DNA from: Pseudorhodoferax aquiterrae
GTDB taxonomy: Bacteria > Pseudomonadota > Gammaproteobacteria > Burkholderiales > Burkholderiaceae_C
Assembly (NCBI RefSeq): GCF_014652235.1
Contig: NZ_BMYK01000002.1
Location: 1 to 64,000 of the forward strand
Length of the DNA stretch: 64,000 nucleotides
Direction of reading: 5' to 3'
This document shows, piece by piece, positions 46,714-55,652 of the stretch. The first letter of the stretch is position 1, and each line of letters opens with the position of its first letter. The notes under the pieces were generated by a model. That model did not search any database, had not been told where the DNA came from, and saw nothing but the letters and a program-made list of their open reading frames with translations. The position numbers and the translations under genes are program-made.

Positions 46714-47194
46714 GACGGTGCGCCGCCGGTCGCACGTTCTCCTGGCGCGCGGGTAGCACCGGCGCATGCTCGCGTGGCGCGTTCAACACGATGGAGGTCG
46801 AGGTGTCCGCCAGCACGCAGAACTTGCTCACGACCGCATCCAGGTGCGGCACATCGATCACCGCGATCTCGAGCACCCAGCTGTCCTCGCCCGTCACGTT
46901 GAAGGCATTGATGACCTCGGGTGTCTGCTCGATGAGCTTGACCACGCGCGCGTACTCGGCGCGCCCGACCCGCACGAGCGCACGGATACCGTAGCCAAGA
47001 CGCGACAGGTCGAGCTCGGCGCGGTAGGCCTTGATGACCCCTGCGATCTCGAGCTTGCGCACGCGCTCGGTGACCGCCGGCTGGCTCAGATGCACCCTGC
47101 GGCCCAGCTCGGCCATGGTCATGCGGGCATCGCGCTGCAACTCCGCGAGGATCTTGTCGTCATAGGCATCGAGTGCATGGGCTTCGGCGATCAT
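46700..47194 (-). CDS. Lrp/AsnC family transcriptional regulator
   Basis: A 164-residue protein. The N-terminal helix-turn-helix reads DDKILAELQRDARMTMAELGRRVHLSQPAVTERVRKLE (about residues 11-48). A RAM ligand-binding domain with FNVTGEDSWVLEIAV follows. It senses an amino acid and forms octamers in the family. A short basic tail follows the RAM domain. A palindrome at 47243-47257 upstream is a likely autoregulatory site. Confidence 0.9.
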   Translation of the reverse strand: MIAEAHALDAYDDKILAELQRDARMTMAELGRRVHLSQPAVTERVRKLEIAGVIKAYRAELDLSRLGYGIRALVRVGRAEYARVVKLIEQTPEVINAFNVTGEDSWVLEIAVIDVPHLDAVVSKFCVLADTSTSIVLNAPREHAPVLPARQENVRPAAHRLKDR

Positions 47195-47242
47195 CGCAAA
47201 CTCTTTAATAATCTGAAGTTGGTTGTCATTCTACTTATCAGA

Positions 47243-47257
47243 AATTCGAAATTTCGA
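47243..47257. promoter_or_regulatory. GAAATTCGAAATTTC palindrome upstream of lrp-like gene
   Basis: A perfect dyad of 6-base arms around CGA, about 50 bases before the regulator ATG at 47194. AT-rich palindromes of about 15 bases are the usual sites of Lrp/AsnC proteins. The rest of 47195-47550 holds no convincing gene; the several small frames there are Arg/Ala-rich and unconserved in appearance. Confidence 0.5.
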
Positions 47258-47550
47258 TGATTTTCTTTCCAACACCAATGTCGCACCAGGGAGATGCGCG
47301 CTACCAGCGCGGCAGTACCGTGCAGCCCCGCCGTGGACGCAGGCCGCGCGCCCCGCCGCGCACGCCGTGCGACGCGCTCGTCGGCACCCGCGCACGCAGC
47401 GCGTTGGCACGCGAAAAATCCTCGCCACGCAGAGCGAAAAAGGGCTTGTTCTCTCTTGGAAAGGCGTTTCTTCTCCATTAGCATCCGCTCTGCCAGTGAG
47501 GAAGGTTTTTTTCGCTGGTGACAACGCAACACCAAAAAGGAATCTCAATC

Positions 47551-47991
47551 ATGGCAACTGCAAAGAAAGCGCCCGCGAAAGCGGCACCGGCGAAGAAGGC
47601 GGCACCGGCCGCAGCGAAGAAGGCACCGGCGGCAAAGAAGGCCGCGGCCCCCGCCAAGAAGGCTGCGGCTCCGGCAAAGAAGGCCGCAGCTCCTGCCAAG
47701 AAGGCAGCGCCGGCCAAGAAGGCCGCCGCACCTGCCAAGAAGCGCGCCGTCAACGCCGCCTTCATGAAGGCCCTGACGCCCAGCGCAGCTCTGGCTGGCG
47801 TGGTCGGTGCCGCACCGATGCCGCGCACCGAAGTGGTCAGCAAGCTGTGGGTCTACATCAAGAAGAACAAGCTGCAGGACAGCGTCAACAAGCGCATGAT
47901 CAACGCCGACGCCAAGCTGAAGGAAGTCTTCGGCAAGGCCCAGGTGTCCATGTTCGAGATGGCTGGCCTGATCGGCAAGCACCTCAAGTAA
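47551..47991 (+). CDS. SWIB/MDM2 domain protein with histone H1-like Lys/Ala repeats
   Basis: A 146-residue protein. Residues about 1-65 are repeats of the type APAKKAA, like the C-terminal tail of histone H1 and the bacterial AlgP/HctB proteins. Residues about 70-146 form a SWIB domain (MKALTPSAALAGVVGAAPMPRTEVVSKLWVYIKKNKLQD...VFGKAQVSMFEMAGLIGKHLK). SWIB domains are otherwise known in eukaryotic chromatin remodelers and chlamydiae. It is probably a nucleoid protein. ATG 47551 follows AAAAAGGA. The repeat region can vary in length. Confidence 0.9.
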   Translation: MATAKKAPAKAAPAKKAAPAAAKKAPAAKKAAAPAKKAAAPAKKAAAPAKKAAPAKKAAAPAKKRAVNAAFMKALTPSAALAGVVGAAPMPRTEVVSKLWVYIKKNKLQDSVNKRMINADAKLKEVFGKAQVSMFEMAGLIGKHLK

Positions 47992-48013
47992 GACGGCTTC
48001 CACCGTCTCTCGC

Positions 48014-48037
48014 AAGGCCGGCTCTGCCGGCCTTTTT
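48014..48037 (+). terminator. Rho-independent terminator after the SWIB gene
   Basis: AAGGCCGGC-TCT-GCCGGCCTT is followed by TTT. It lies 22 bases after the SWIB stop and also immediately beyond the convergent ThDP enzyme stop. Confidence 0.88.
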
Positions 48038-48046
48038 CATTGGCGC

Positions 48047-49747
48047 TCAGGCCTTGCCAGCCCTCTTCAAAGCCGCCTGCGTGATCGCGCTCAAGGTGCC
48101 GCGCGTGGTGATGACCTCCGGGTCCAGCACCGCCTCGATCAGCGTGCCGTTCGGCCGCTCCAGCGCCGCCAGCAGCTGCGCCTCGAACTCTTCGGTGCGC
48201 GTGATGCGCACGCCGGCGTAGCCGTAGGCCTCGGCCAGCTTCACGAAATCGGGGTTGGCCAGCGCCGTGCCGCTCACATTCCGCGGGTACTCGCGCTCCT
48301 GGTGCATGCGGATGGTGCCGAACATGCCGTTGTTGAGCAGCAGGACGATGCTCTTGGCACCGCACTGCGCGGCCGTGGCGAGTTCCTGGCCGTTCATGAG
48401 GAAGTCGCCGTCTCCCGCGATCGTGAAGGCCACACGCCCCGTCGTGATGGCCGCAGCGATGGCCGCCGGCACGCCGTAGCCCATCGCGCCATTGGTCGGC
48501 GCCAGCTGCGTCTTGTGGCCCTTGGCCAGACCATGGTGGCGGAAGAAGCGGTGCATCCAGCTCGCGAAGTTGCCGGCGCCGTTGGTGACCACGGCATCGG
48601 CGGGCAGATGCTTCTGCAGCAGGCCGACGATCGCCGGCATGTCGATGTCGCCCGGCAGTGTCTGGGGTTTGAGGTTCTCCAGGTACTCGGCATTGGCGGC
48701 CTGGGTCCACTCCTCCCACGGCAGGCTGGTCGGCGCCGTCAGCACCTCGAGCGAGCGCGCCGCCGCGTTCATGGTCGCGTTGATGGCCAGGTCGGCCTGG
48801 TAGACGCGGTTGAGCTCCTCGGCGCTGGCGTGGATGTGCACCAGCTTCTGCGCGCTGCGCGGGGCCTGCAGCAGGGTGTAGCCGCCCGTGGTCATCTCGC
48901 CCAGGCGCGGACCGATCGCCACCACCAGGTCGCAGTCCTTGATGCGCTGCGCAAGCTTGGGGTTGATGCCGATGCCGATGTCGCCCGCGTACTGCGGATG
49001 CCAGTTGTCGAAGGTGTCCTGGAAGCGGAAGGCGTTGCCCACCGGCAGCTTCCAGTTCTCCGCGAAGCGCTGCAGCGCCTGCGCAGCCTGCGGCGTCCAG
49101 CCGCTGCCGCCGGCAATCACGAGCGGCTTCTTCGCCGCCAGCAGCATCTCGCGCAGCGTGCGCAGCGCGCCGGGGTCGCTCCAGGCCTGCACCGGCTCCA
49201 CGCGGGGCAGCGGCGCCACCTCGACCTCCTGCACCAGCATGTCCTCGGGCAGGGCCAGCACCACGGGGCCGGGCCGGCCGTTCATGGCCGTGGCGAAGGC
49301 ACGCGCCACGTACTCGGGAATGCGGCGCGCGTCGTCGATGCGCTCCACGCGCTTGGCGAAGCCCTTGGTGCTGGGGCCGAAGAAGCTCTGATAGTCGACC
49401 TCCTGGAACACCTCGCGGTCGCGCGAGTCGCTGGCCACGTCGCCGACGAACAGCACCATGGGCGTGGAATCCTGGAAGGCCGTGTGCACGCCGATCGACG
49501 CATTCGTGGCACCCGGCCCGCGCGTCACGAAGCAGACGCCGGGCCGGCCTGTCAGCTTGCCATGCGCCTCCGCCATGAAAGCGGCGCCGCCCTCCTGCCG
49601 GTTGATGACGAACTGGATGCGGTCCCGGTACGCGTGGAAGCCATCCAAGGCTGCGAGATAGCTCTCGCCCGGAACGCCGAACACGTGGCTCACGCCCTGC
49701 TCGACCAGACACTGCACCAACAAATGACCCGCGATCTGTTTGCTCAT
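48047..49747 (-). CDS. Thiamine diphosphate-dependent enzyme (acetolactate synthase-like)
   Basis: A 566-residue enzyme. The cofactor-activating glutamate is E28 in VFGVPGESY. A central domain follows and the C-terminal ThDP/Mg motif is GDGDFLMNGQELATAAQCGAKSIVLLLNN. It is related to acetolactate synthase, benzoylformate decarboxylase and IolD, but which reaction it runs is not clear. The gene is divergent from the TetR gene, with a shared operator between them, so it probably belongs to the same regulon as the cluster at 50.6-58.4 kb. AGGA precedes ATG 49747. Confidence 0.85.
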   Translation of the reverse strand: MSKQIAGHLLVQCLVEQGVSHVFGVPGESYLAALDGFHAYRDRIQFVINRQEGGAAFMAEAHGKLTGRPGVCFVTRGPGATNASIGVHTAFQDSTPMVLFVGDVASDSRDREVFQEVDYQSFFGPSTKGFAKRVERIDDARRIPEYVARAFATAMNGRPGPVVLALPEDMLVQEVEVAPLPRVEPVQAWSDPGALRTLREMLLAAKKPLVIAGGSGWTPQAAQALQRFAENWKLPVGNAFRFQDTFDNWHPQYAGDIGIGINPKLAQRIKDCDLVVAIGPRLGEMTTGGYTLLQAPRSAQKLVHIHASAEELNRVYQADLAINATMNAAARSLEVLTAPTSLPWEEWTQAANAEYLENLKPQTLPGDIDMPAIVGLLQKHLPADAVVTNGAGNFASWMHRFFRHHGLAKGHKTQLAPTNGAMGYGVPAAIAAAITTGRVAFTIAGDGDFLMNGQELATAAQCGAKSIVLLLNNGMFGTIRMHQEREYPRNVSGTALANPDFVKLAEAYGYAGVRITRTEEFEAQLLAALERPNGTLIEAVLDPEVITTRGTLSAITQAALKRAGKA

Positions 49748-49821
49748 GGAATTCCTGTGGGAAGCTGCGTTGCGAAAGACGGCGGCCATTATGGGCCGAG
49801 GGTCTACACGCCTTGCCTTTA

Positions 49822-49831
49822 TTCACCAAAC
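49822..49831. promoter_or_regulatory. TetR operator, TTCACCAAAC
   Basis: TTCACCAAAC lies between the divergent ThDP-enzyme and TetR genes. The exact reverse complement, GTTTGGTGAA, is the right half of the dyad at 50546-50561. It is thus a likely site for the TetR protein, governing its own gene and the ThDP-enzyme gene. Confidence 0.6.
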
Positions 49832-49847
49832 AGTTAACTATTCAGCC

Positions 49848-50495
49848 ATGAGCGCCAACCCCACCCCGACCGAACCGCGCACGCGCGACGCCGACCGCTC
49901 GCAGCTGATCATCCTGGACGCCGCGCGCGAGGAGTTCGCGCGCTACGGCCTGGCCGGCGCCCGCGTGGACCGCATCGCCGAGCGCGCCGGCGTCAACAAG
50001 CGCCTGATCTACTACTACTTCGAGAGCAAGGACGGCCTGTTCCTGGCCGTGCTGGAGCAGACCTACCTGGACATCCGCGAGGCCGAGAAGCAGCTGCACC
50101 TGGAGGAGCTGCCGCCGGCCCAGGCGATCCGCCGGCTCACCGAGTTCACCTGGGATTACTACCTCGCACACCCCGAGTTCCTGACCCTGCTCAACAGCGA
50201 AAACCTGCACCGCGGCGCGCACCTGGCGCAATCGGCCCGGGTGCGCGAGATGAACTCGCCACTGATCGACACGCTGGCCCAGATCCTGGAGCGCGGCCGC
50301 GTCGAGGGCCTGTTCCGCGGCGGCATCGATCCGCTGCAGCTGTACGTCTCCATCGCCGGCATGGCGTACTTCTACCTGTCCAACCAGCACACGCTGCGCG
50401 CCGTGTTCGGCCGCGACCTCATGACGCCCAAGGCCCAGCACGAACGCCTGTCCCACATGTGCGAGGTCGTCCTAGGGTATGTACTTAGGAGCTGA
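49848..50495 (+). CDS. TetR/AcrR family transcriptional regulator
   Basis: A 215-residue repressor. The helix-turn-helix reads ILDAAREEFARYGLAGARVDRIAERAGVNKRLIYYYFESKDGLFLAVL (residues about 22-70). The C-terminal domain has the TetR_C pattern of RutR/YcdC-like proteins (LTEFTWDYYLAHPEFLTLLNSENLHRG). It is divergent from the ThDP enzyme and upstream of the catabolic cluster; both promoters carry TTCACCAAAC-type sites. The ligand is likely an intermediate of that pathway. Confidence 0.9.
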   Translation: MSANPTPTEPRTRDADRSQLIILDAAREEFARYGLAGARVDRIAERAGVNKRLIYYYFESKDGLFLAVLEQTYLDIREAEKQLHLEELPPAQAIRRLTEFTWDYYLAHPEFLTLLNSENLHRGAHLAQSARVREMNSPLIDTLAQILERGRVEGLFRGGIDPLQLYVSIAGMAYFYLSNQHTLRAVFGRDLMTPKAQHERLSHMCEVVLGYVLRS

Positions 50496-50545
50496 GCCAG
50501 GGCGCGCGTTGACGCCGGGAAGTTCGGGTTCCTAGAATGCGGCAA

Positions 50546-50561
50546 TTCACCGTTTGGTGAA
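50546..50561. promoter_or_regulatory. TetR operator dyad TTCACC-N4-GGTGAA
   Basis: A perfect inverted repeat with 6-base arms and a GTTT centre. It lies 7 bases after a good -10 box (TAGAAT, 50534-50539) and 28 bases before the Bug receptor ATG at 50590. A bound repressor would block the promoter of the downstream nine-kilobase cluster. Confidence 0.75.
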
Positions 50562-50589
50562 AACACCAGCCAACATCCGGAGACCCGAC

Positions 50590-51558
50590 ATGACCTCGAC
50601 CCGCCTGGCCACCCTGCTCGCCGCCGCTCTGCTACCGGCCTTCGCCGCCGCCCAGGGCAACTACCCGAACAAGCCGATCCGCGTGGTCGTGCCGTTCGCG
50701 GCCGGCAGCACCACGGACATCATCGCGCGCGCCATCACCGACAAGATGGGCCAGAGCATGGGCCAGACCCTGGTGGTGGACAACCGCGGCGGCGCCAGCG
50801 GCACGATCGGCCAGCAGGCCGTGGCCACGGCCGCGCCGGACGGCTACACGGTCATGATCCACTCGTCCTCGCACACGGTCAGCCCGTCCACCTTCGCCAA
50901 GCTGCCCTTCGACACCGTGGCCGATTTCGCTGGCGTCACGCCAATCTCCAGCACGCCCAACGTGCTCGTGATTTCGCCGGCCAAGGGCATCAAGTCGGTG
51001 CAGGAGCTGGTGGCCAAGGCCAAGGCCGAGCCCGGCAAGCTGAACTTCGCCTCCGCCGGCCAGGGCAGCGCCACCCACCTGAACGCCGAGAAGTTCAAGA
51101 TGGCCGCCCACATCGACGCGACCAACATCCCCTTCAAGGGCTCGGCCGAGGCCGTCACCGAGGTGCTGGCCGGCCGCGTGGACTACTACTTCTCGCCCAT
51201 CGCGCCCGTGATCGGCCAGATCAAGGACGGCCAGCTGCTGGCGCTGGCCGTCGGCTCGCCCAAGCGCGCGAGCGCCCTGCCCGACGTGCCGACCACGGCC
51301 GAAGGCGGCGTGCCCGGCTCGGAATTCAACTTCTGGATCGGCATGATGGCCCCGGCCAAGACACCGCGCGAGATCGTCAACCGCCTGCACGACGAAGTGC
51401 TCAAGGCGCTCGCCAGTCCCGAGGTCAAGGAGCGCTTCGCCAAGCTCGGCGCCGACGCCTGGACCATGAAGCCCGAAGAGTTCGACGCCTACATCAAGAC
51501 CGAGATCCAGGCCAACGCCAAGCTGGTCAAGGCAGCCGGACTCTCGCCCTCCAACTGA
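50590..51558 (+). CDS. Bug family tripartite tricarboxylate transporter receptor
   Basis: A 322-residue periplasmic binding protein. The signal peptide ends near AFAAAQ (residue 22). The Bug motifs YPNKPIRVVVPFAAGSTTD, PGKLNFASAGQGSATHL and IPFKGSAEAVTEVLAG are present. It is first in the TetR-controlled cluster and so likely captures the pathway's substrate. Membrane subunits TctA and TctB are not encoded here. ATG 50590 follows GGAGA. Confidence 0.88.
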   Translation: MTSTRLATLLAAALLPAFAAAQGNYPNKPIRVVVPFAAGSTTDIIARAITDKMGQSMGQTLVVDNRGGASGTIGQQAVATAAPDGYTVMIHSSSHTVSPSTFAKLPFDTVADFAGVTPISSTPNVLVISPAKGIKSVQELVAKAKAEPGKLNFASAGQGSATHLNAEKFKMAAHIDATNIPFKGSAEAVTEVLAGRVDYYFSPIAPVIGQIKDGQLLALAVGSPKRASALPDVPTTAEGGVPGSEFNFWIGMMAPAKTPREIVNRLHDEVLKALASPEVKERFAKLGADAWTMKPEEFDAYIKTEIQANAKLVKAAGLSPSN

Positions 51559-51606
51559 CCGCCCCGCCCCTTTCCGTTTCCCCCTCACGTTCGCAGGAAG
51601 TCCGCT

Positions 51607-52770
51607 ATGCCTACCCAACGCCTTGGTCTGATCATGCACGGTGTCACCGGCCGCATGGGCATGAACCAGCACCTGATCCGCTCCATCGTCGCCATCCGCA
51701 ACCAGGGCGGTGTCACGCTGTCGAACGGCGACAAGGTGATGCCCGACCCCATCCTGATCGGCCGCAACGCCGAGAAGATCGAGGCACTGGCCAAGGCCCA
51801 TGGCATCGCCCGCTGGGGCACCAACCTGGAAGCGGCCCTCGCCAACAAAGACGACACGGTGTTCTTCGACGCCGGCACCACGCAGATGCGCCCCACGCTG
51901 CTGGCCCAGGCGCTGCGCGCCGGCAAGCACGTCTACTGCGAAAAGCCCATCGCCACCACGCTGGCCGAGGCCATGGAGATCGCCAAGACGGCCAGCAAGT
52001 CCGGCCTCAAGCACGGCGCCGTGCAGGACAAGCTGTTCCTGCCCGGCCTGCGCAAGCTGGACATGCTGCGCCGCGCCGGCTTCTTCGGGCGCATGCTGTC
52101 GGTGCGCCTGGAGTTCGGCTACTGGGTGTTCGAAGGCGACCTGCAGCCGATCCAGCGCCCGAGCTGGAACTACCGCGCCGAAGACGGCGGCGGCATGATC
52201 CTGGACATGATGTGCCACTGGCGCTACGTGCTGGACAACCTGTTCGGCGAGGTCCAATCCGTCTCCTGCCTGGCCGCCACGCACATCCCCAAGCGCTGGG
52301 ACGAGGCCGGCAAGGAATACACGGCCACGGCCGACGACGCGGCCTATGCCACCTGCCAGCTCAAGGGCCACGGCGGCGAGGATGTCATTGCCCAGCTGAA
52401 CATGAGCTGGGCCACGCGCGTGCGCCGCGACGACCTCGTGACCTTCCATGTCGATGGCACGCACGGCTCGGCTGTGGCGGGCCTCACGGACTGCCGGGCC
52501 CAGAGCCGCGTGACCACGCCGCGCCCGGTCTGGAACCCGGACGTCAAGCAGACCATGAACTTCTTCGACCAGTGGCAGGACGTGCCCGATTCCATGGTCT
52601 ACGACAACGGCTTCAAGATCCAGTGGGAGCACTTCATCCGCCACGTGGTCGAAGACGCACCCTACAGCTGGACCTTGCCCGAGGGCGCCAAGGGCGTGCA
52701 GCTGGTCGAGGCCGCGCTGCAGTCGCACAAGGAACGCCGCTGGGTCGACGTGCCCGAACTGAAGGTCTGA
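51607..52770 (+). CDS. Gfo/Idh/MocA family oxidoreductase
   Basis: A 387-residue NAD(P)-dependent sugar or cyclitol dehydrogenase. The N-terminal Rossmann segment LGLIMHGVTGRMGMNQHL is unusual, nearer to a DapB-like GxxGxMG loop than the usual GxGxxG. The EKP motif of the family is at residues 112-114 (YCEKPIATT). A lower-domain GGGMILDMMCHW segment carries the likely active-site residues. The gene ends 4 bases before the DUF993 gene. It probably oxidises a hydroxyl of the transported sugar or polyol. Confidence 0.85.
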   Translation: MPTQRLGLIMHGVTGRMGMNQHLIRSIVAIRNQGGVTLSNGDKVMPDPILIGRNAEKIEALAKAHGIARWGTNLEAALANKDDTVFFDAGTTQMRPTLLAQALRAGKHVYCEKPIATTLAEAMEIAKTASKSGLKHGAVQDKLFLPGLRKLDMLRRAGFFGRMLSVRLEFGYWVFEGDLQPIQRPSWNYRAEDGGGMILDMMCHWRYVLDNLFGEVQSVSCLAATHIPKRWDEAGKEYTATADDAAYATCQLKGHGGEDVIAQLNMSWATRVRRDDLVTFHVDGTHGSAVAGLTDCRAQSRVTTPRPVWNPDVKQTMNFFDQWQDVPDSMVYDNGFKIQWEHFIRHVVEDAPYSWTLPEGAKGVQLVEAALQSHKERRWVDVPELKV

Positions 52771-52774
52771 CGCC

Positions 52775-53956
52775 ATGGCGCTCTCGATCCAACTCCCCAC
52801 GCCGCAAGGCCTGGCCGACTACACCTTGCGCGGCCAGCCGCTGGCCCGCCCGCCGGCCGGCCTGAAGTTCAACCGCATCGCCTACTCGGCCGCGCACGTG
52901 GTGGCCGACCCGCTGGCCGCGGTCGATCCCTGGCTCACGGCCGCCGTGGACTGGGACGCCACCATCGCCTACCGCCAGCACCTGTGGTCGCTGGGCCTGG
53001 GGGTGGCCGAGGCCATGGACACGGCCCAGCGCGGCATGGGCCTGGACTGGCCCACCTCGCTGGAGCTGATCCGCCGCTCGCTGGACGCGGCCCGAGACCA
53101 CCCCGGCGCCTTCGTGGCCTCGGGCTGCGGCACCGACCACCTGGACATCGACAGCGTCAAGAGCGTGGACGACGTGATCCGCGGCTACGAAGAGCAGATG
53201 GCCGCCATCGAGAAGCTCGGCGGCAAGCTCATCATCATGGCCAGCCGCGCGCTGGCCCGCGTGGCCAAGAGCCCGGCCGACTACGAGCGCGTGTACGGCC
53301 GCATCCTGTCGCAGGCCAAGCAGCCCGTGGTGCTGCACTGGCTGGGCCCGATGTTCGATCCGGCCCTGGCGGGCTACTGGGGCAGCGACGACGCCGACGC
53401 AGCCATGGATACCGCCCTGGCCGTGATCGCTGTCCATCCGGCCAAGGTCGACGGCATCAAGATCTCCCTGCTCGACAAGGACAAGGAGATCGCCATGCGC
53501 CGGCGCCTGCCCGCGGGCGTGCGCATGTACACGGGCGACGACTTCAACTATGCCGAGCTGATCGCCGGCGACGGCTGGGGCAGCGCGCCGACCCACGGAC
53601 AGAGCGATGCGCTGCTGGGCATCTTCGACGCGATCGCGCCGGCCGCCAGTGCCGGCCTGGGTGCGCTGGCCCAGGGAGACCTGGAGCGCTTCCACGCCAT
53701 CCTGGGCCCCACGGTGCCGCTGTCGCGCCACATCTTCGCGGCGCCCACACGCTTCTACAAGACGGGCGTGGTGTTCATGGCCTGGCTCAACGGCCACCAG
53801 AAGCACTTCAGCATGGTCGGTGGCCAACAGAGCACGCGCTCGCTGCAGCACCTGGCAGAACTGTTCCGCCTGGCCGATGCGGCCAACGTGCTGGAGCAAC
53901 CCGAACTGGCCGTGCAGCGCATGCGCGCGCTGCTGGCGGTCCACGGCATCGCTTGA
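52775..53956 (+). CDS. DUF993 protein (dihydrodipicolinate synthase-like TIM barrel)
   Basis: A 393-residue protein. I recognise the DUF993 family, a distant relative of the DHDPS/NAL class I aldolases. A candidate Schiff-base lysine is in VDGIKISLLDKDKE. Other features are the VVLHWLGPMFDPALAGYWG and YTGDDFNYAELI segments. Its partners suggest an aldolase or lyase step after oxidation by the Gfo/Idh enzyme. To my knowledge no member has a well-established function. Confidence 0.82.
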   Translation: MALSIQLPTPQGLADYTLRGQPLARPPAGLKFNRIAYSAAHVVADPLAAVDPWLTAAVDWDATIAYRQHLWSLGLGVAEAMDTAQRGMGLDWPTSLELIRRSLDAARDHPGAFVASGCGTDHLDIDSVKSVDDVIRGYEEQMAAIEKLGGKLIIMASRALARVAKSPADYERVYGRILSQAKQPVVLHWLGPMFDPALAGYWGSDDADAAMDTALAVIAVHPAKVDGIKISLLDKDKEIAMRRRLPAGVRMYTGDDFNYAELIAGDGWGSAPTHGQSDALLGIFDAIAPAASAGLGALAQGDLERFHAILGPTVPLSRHIFAAPTRFYKTGVVFMAWLNGHQKHFSMVGGQQSTRSLQHLAELFRLADAANVLEQPELAVQRMRALLAVHGIA

Positions 53957-54001
53957 GCCCCGGGGCCGCAGGCGCGGCCCCCACCACAGTTGGAGACAGA
54001 C

Positions 54002-54964
54002 ATGCACGCCTTTTCACGCCGCGCCCTGACGGCCCTCGCCCTCGCACTGCCATTCACGGCCGCATTGGCCAACGACTACCCCAACAAGCCCGTGCGCGTG
54101 ATCATCCCGTTCCCGCCGGGCGGCACGCTGGACACCGTGGGCCGATTGCTCGCGCAAAAGCTCAGCGAGCAGACCGGCCAGAACTTCATCGTCGACAACC
54201 GGCCCGGCGGCAACGCCACCATCGGTGCGGGCGCGGTGGCCAAGTCGCCGGCCGATGGCTACACGCTGCTGTTCAACGCCTCGACCTTCACGACCTCCAC
54301 GCACTTCCTGAAGACGCCGCCCTACGACCCGCTGACCGACTTCACGCCGATCGCCCTGGTGGCCAAGGCGCCGCTGTCGGTCTCGGTCAACAAGGACCTG
54401 CCCATCACCGACGTCAAGTCGCTGATCTCGCATGCCAAGGCCAACCCCGGCAAGCTCAGCTTCGCGGTCGGCTCGATCGCCTCGGCCGGGCATTTCTCGA
54501 CCGAGCTCATCAAGAGCAGCGCGGGCCTGAACCTGCAGATCGTCCCCTACAAGGGCTCGGCCCCGGCCTACCAGGATCTCGTTGGCGGGCAGATCGCCGG
54601 CTTCGTCGACCCGGTGCTGGGTGCGACCTCGTTCTACAAGAGCGGCATGCTCAAGATCATCGCCGTGACCTCCAAGACGCGGCTGCCCACGCTGCCCGAT
54701 GTGCCCACGGTCGGCGAGACCATCCCCGGCTACGAGTTCTACAGCTGGTACGGCCTGTGGGGCCCGGCGAAGCTGCCGGCCGAGATCACGGCCAAGCTCA
54801 ACGCCGAAGTCAACAAGGCGCTGGCCGGCGAGATGAAGGAACGGCTGACCAGCCAGGGCATCCTGCTCGGCGGCGGCAGCCCCGAGGAGTTCGCGCGTTT
54901 CCAGAAGGACGACACGGCGCGCGCGTTCAAGACGATTGCCGATGCCAACATCCGCCCCGAGTGA
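54002..54964 (+). CDS. Bug family tripartite tricarboxylate transporter receptor
   Basis: A 320-residue periplasmic protein, signal peptide ending near AALAN (residue 22), then YPNKPVRVIIPFPPGGTLD, PGKLSFAVGSIASAGHFS and IVPYKGSAPAYQDL. It is the second Bug receptor in the same cluster and clearly different from the first, so it may bind another substrate or isomer. ATG 54002 follows GGAGA; a TTG four codons upstream is possible. Its 3' end overlaps the SDR gene by 23 bases. Confidence 0.88.
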   Translation: MHAFSRRALTALALALPFTAALANDYPNKPVRVIIPFPPGGTLDTVGRLLAQKLSEQTGQNFIVDNRPGGNATIGAGAVAKSPADGYTLLFNASTFTTSTHFLKTPPYDPLTDFTPIALVAKAPLSVSVNKDLPITDVKSLISHAKANPGKLSFAVGSIASAGHFSTELIKSSAGLNLQIVPYKGSAPAYQDLVGGQIAGFVDPVLGATSFYKSGMLKIIAVTSKTRLPTLPDVPTVGETIPGYEFYSWYGLWGPAKLPAEITAKLNAEVNKALAGEMKERLTSQGILLGGGSPEEFARFQKDDTARAFKTIADANIRPE

Positions 54965-55652
54965 AGCGCGTGAGGCCCGCGCCGTCGTGACCGGCAGCAG
55001 CGCCGGCATCGGCGCCGCGATCGCCCGGGCCCTGCTCGGGCAGGGCTGGGCCGTGACGGGCATGGATCGCGCGGCAGCCACCATCGACCATGCGGGCTAC
55101 CGCCATGTGCAGGTGGACCTGGCCGACGGCATGGCCACCGAAGCGGCCGCCCGCGCGGCCGAGGGTGTGCAGGCCTTCGTGCACGCCGCCGGCGTGCTGC
55201 GCGTGGCACCGCTGGGCCGCCTGCAGCCCGAGGACGGCGCCCGCATGTGGCAGCTGCACGTGGACGCACCGAGCCGCATCGCCAACATCCTGCTGCCCGC
55301 CATGGCCAGCGCCGGCCACGGCCGCGTGGTGCTGATCGGCAGCCGCGTGGCCAGCGGCGTGGCCAGCCGCAGCCAGTACGCCGCCACCAAGGCCGCCATG
55401 CTGGCACTGGCACGCAGCTGGGCGGCCGAGGTCGTGGCCCAGGGCGTCACGGTCAACGTGGTCTCGCCGGCCGCCACGCGCACCGGCATGCTGGACGATC
55501 CGGCGCGCCAGACCGAACAACCCAAGCTGCCGCCCATGGGCCGGCTCATCGAACCCGACGAGATCGCCGCGCTCGTGGGCTTCCTGCTCTCGCCCGCAGC
55601 CGCGCCCATCACGGGCCAGGACATCCGCGTCTGCGGCGGGGCATCGCTGTGA
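54942..55652 (+). CDS. SDR family oxidoreductase
   Basis: A 236-residue short-chain dehydrogenase. The cofactor motif is VTGSSAGIGAAIA (near residue 17), followed by HAAGVL. The catalytic Ser is in VLIGSRVA, and the Tyr/Lys pair in SQYAATKAA. It ends ITGQDIRVCGGASL, as classical SDRs do. It overlaps both neighbours (23 bases with the Bug gene; GTGA with the next), so translation of this part of the operon is tightly coupled. Confidence 0.87.
   Translation: MPTSAPSEAREARAVVTGSSAGIGAAIARALLGQGWAVTGMDRAAATIDHAGYRHVQVDLADGMATEAAARAAEGVQAFVHAAGVLRVAPLGRLQPEDGARMWQLHVDAPSRIANILLPAMASAGHGRVVLIGSRVASGVASRSQYAATKAAMLALARSWAAEVVAQGVTVNVVSPAATRTGMLDDPARQTEQPKLPPMGRLIEPDEIAALVGFLLSPAAAPITGQDIRVCGGASL

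Noticed and set aside
47570-47745. Tandem DNA repeats, at first sight array-like
   Set aside because: They are in-frame codon repeats for APAKKAA in the SWIB protein, not a CRISPR array: no spacers of constant length and no cas genes.
47223-48221. A 332-residue plus-strand frame across the SWIB region
   Set aside because: It is a frame-shifted reading of the Lys/Ala repeats; the SWIB frame from 47551 has a good start and a known domain.
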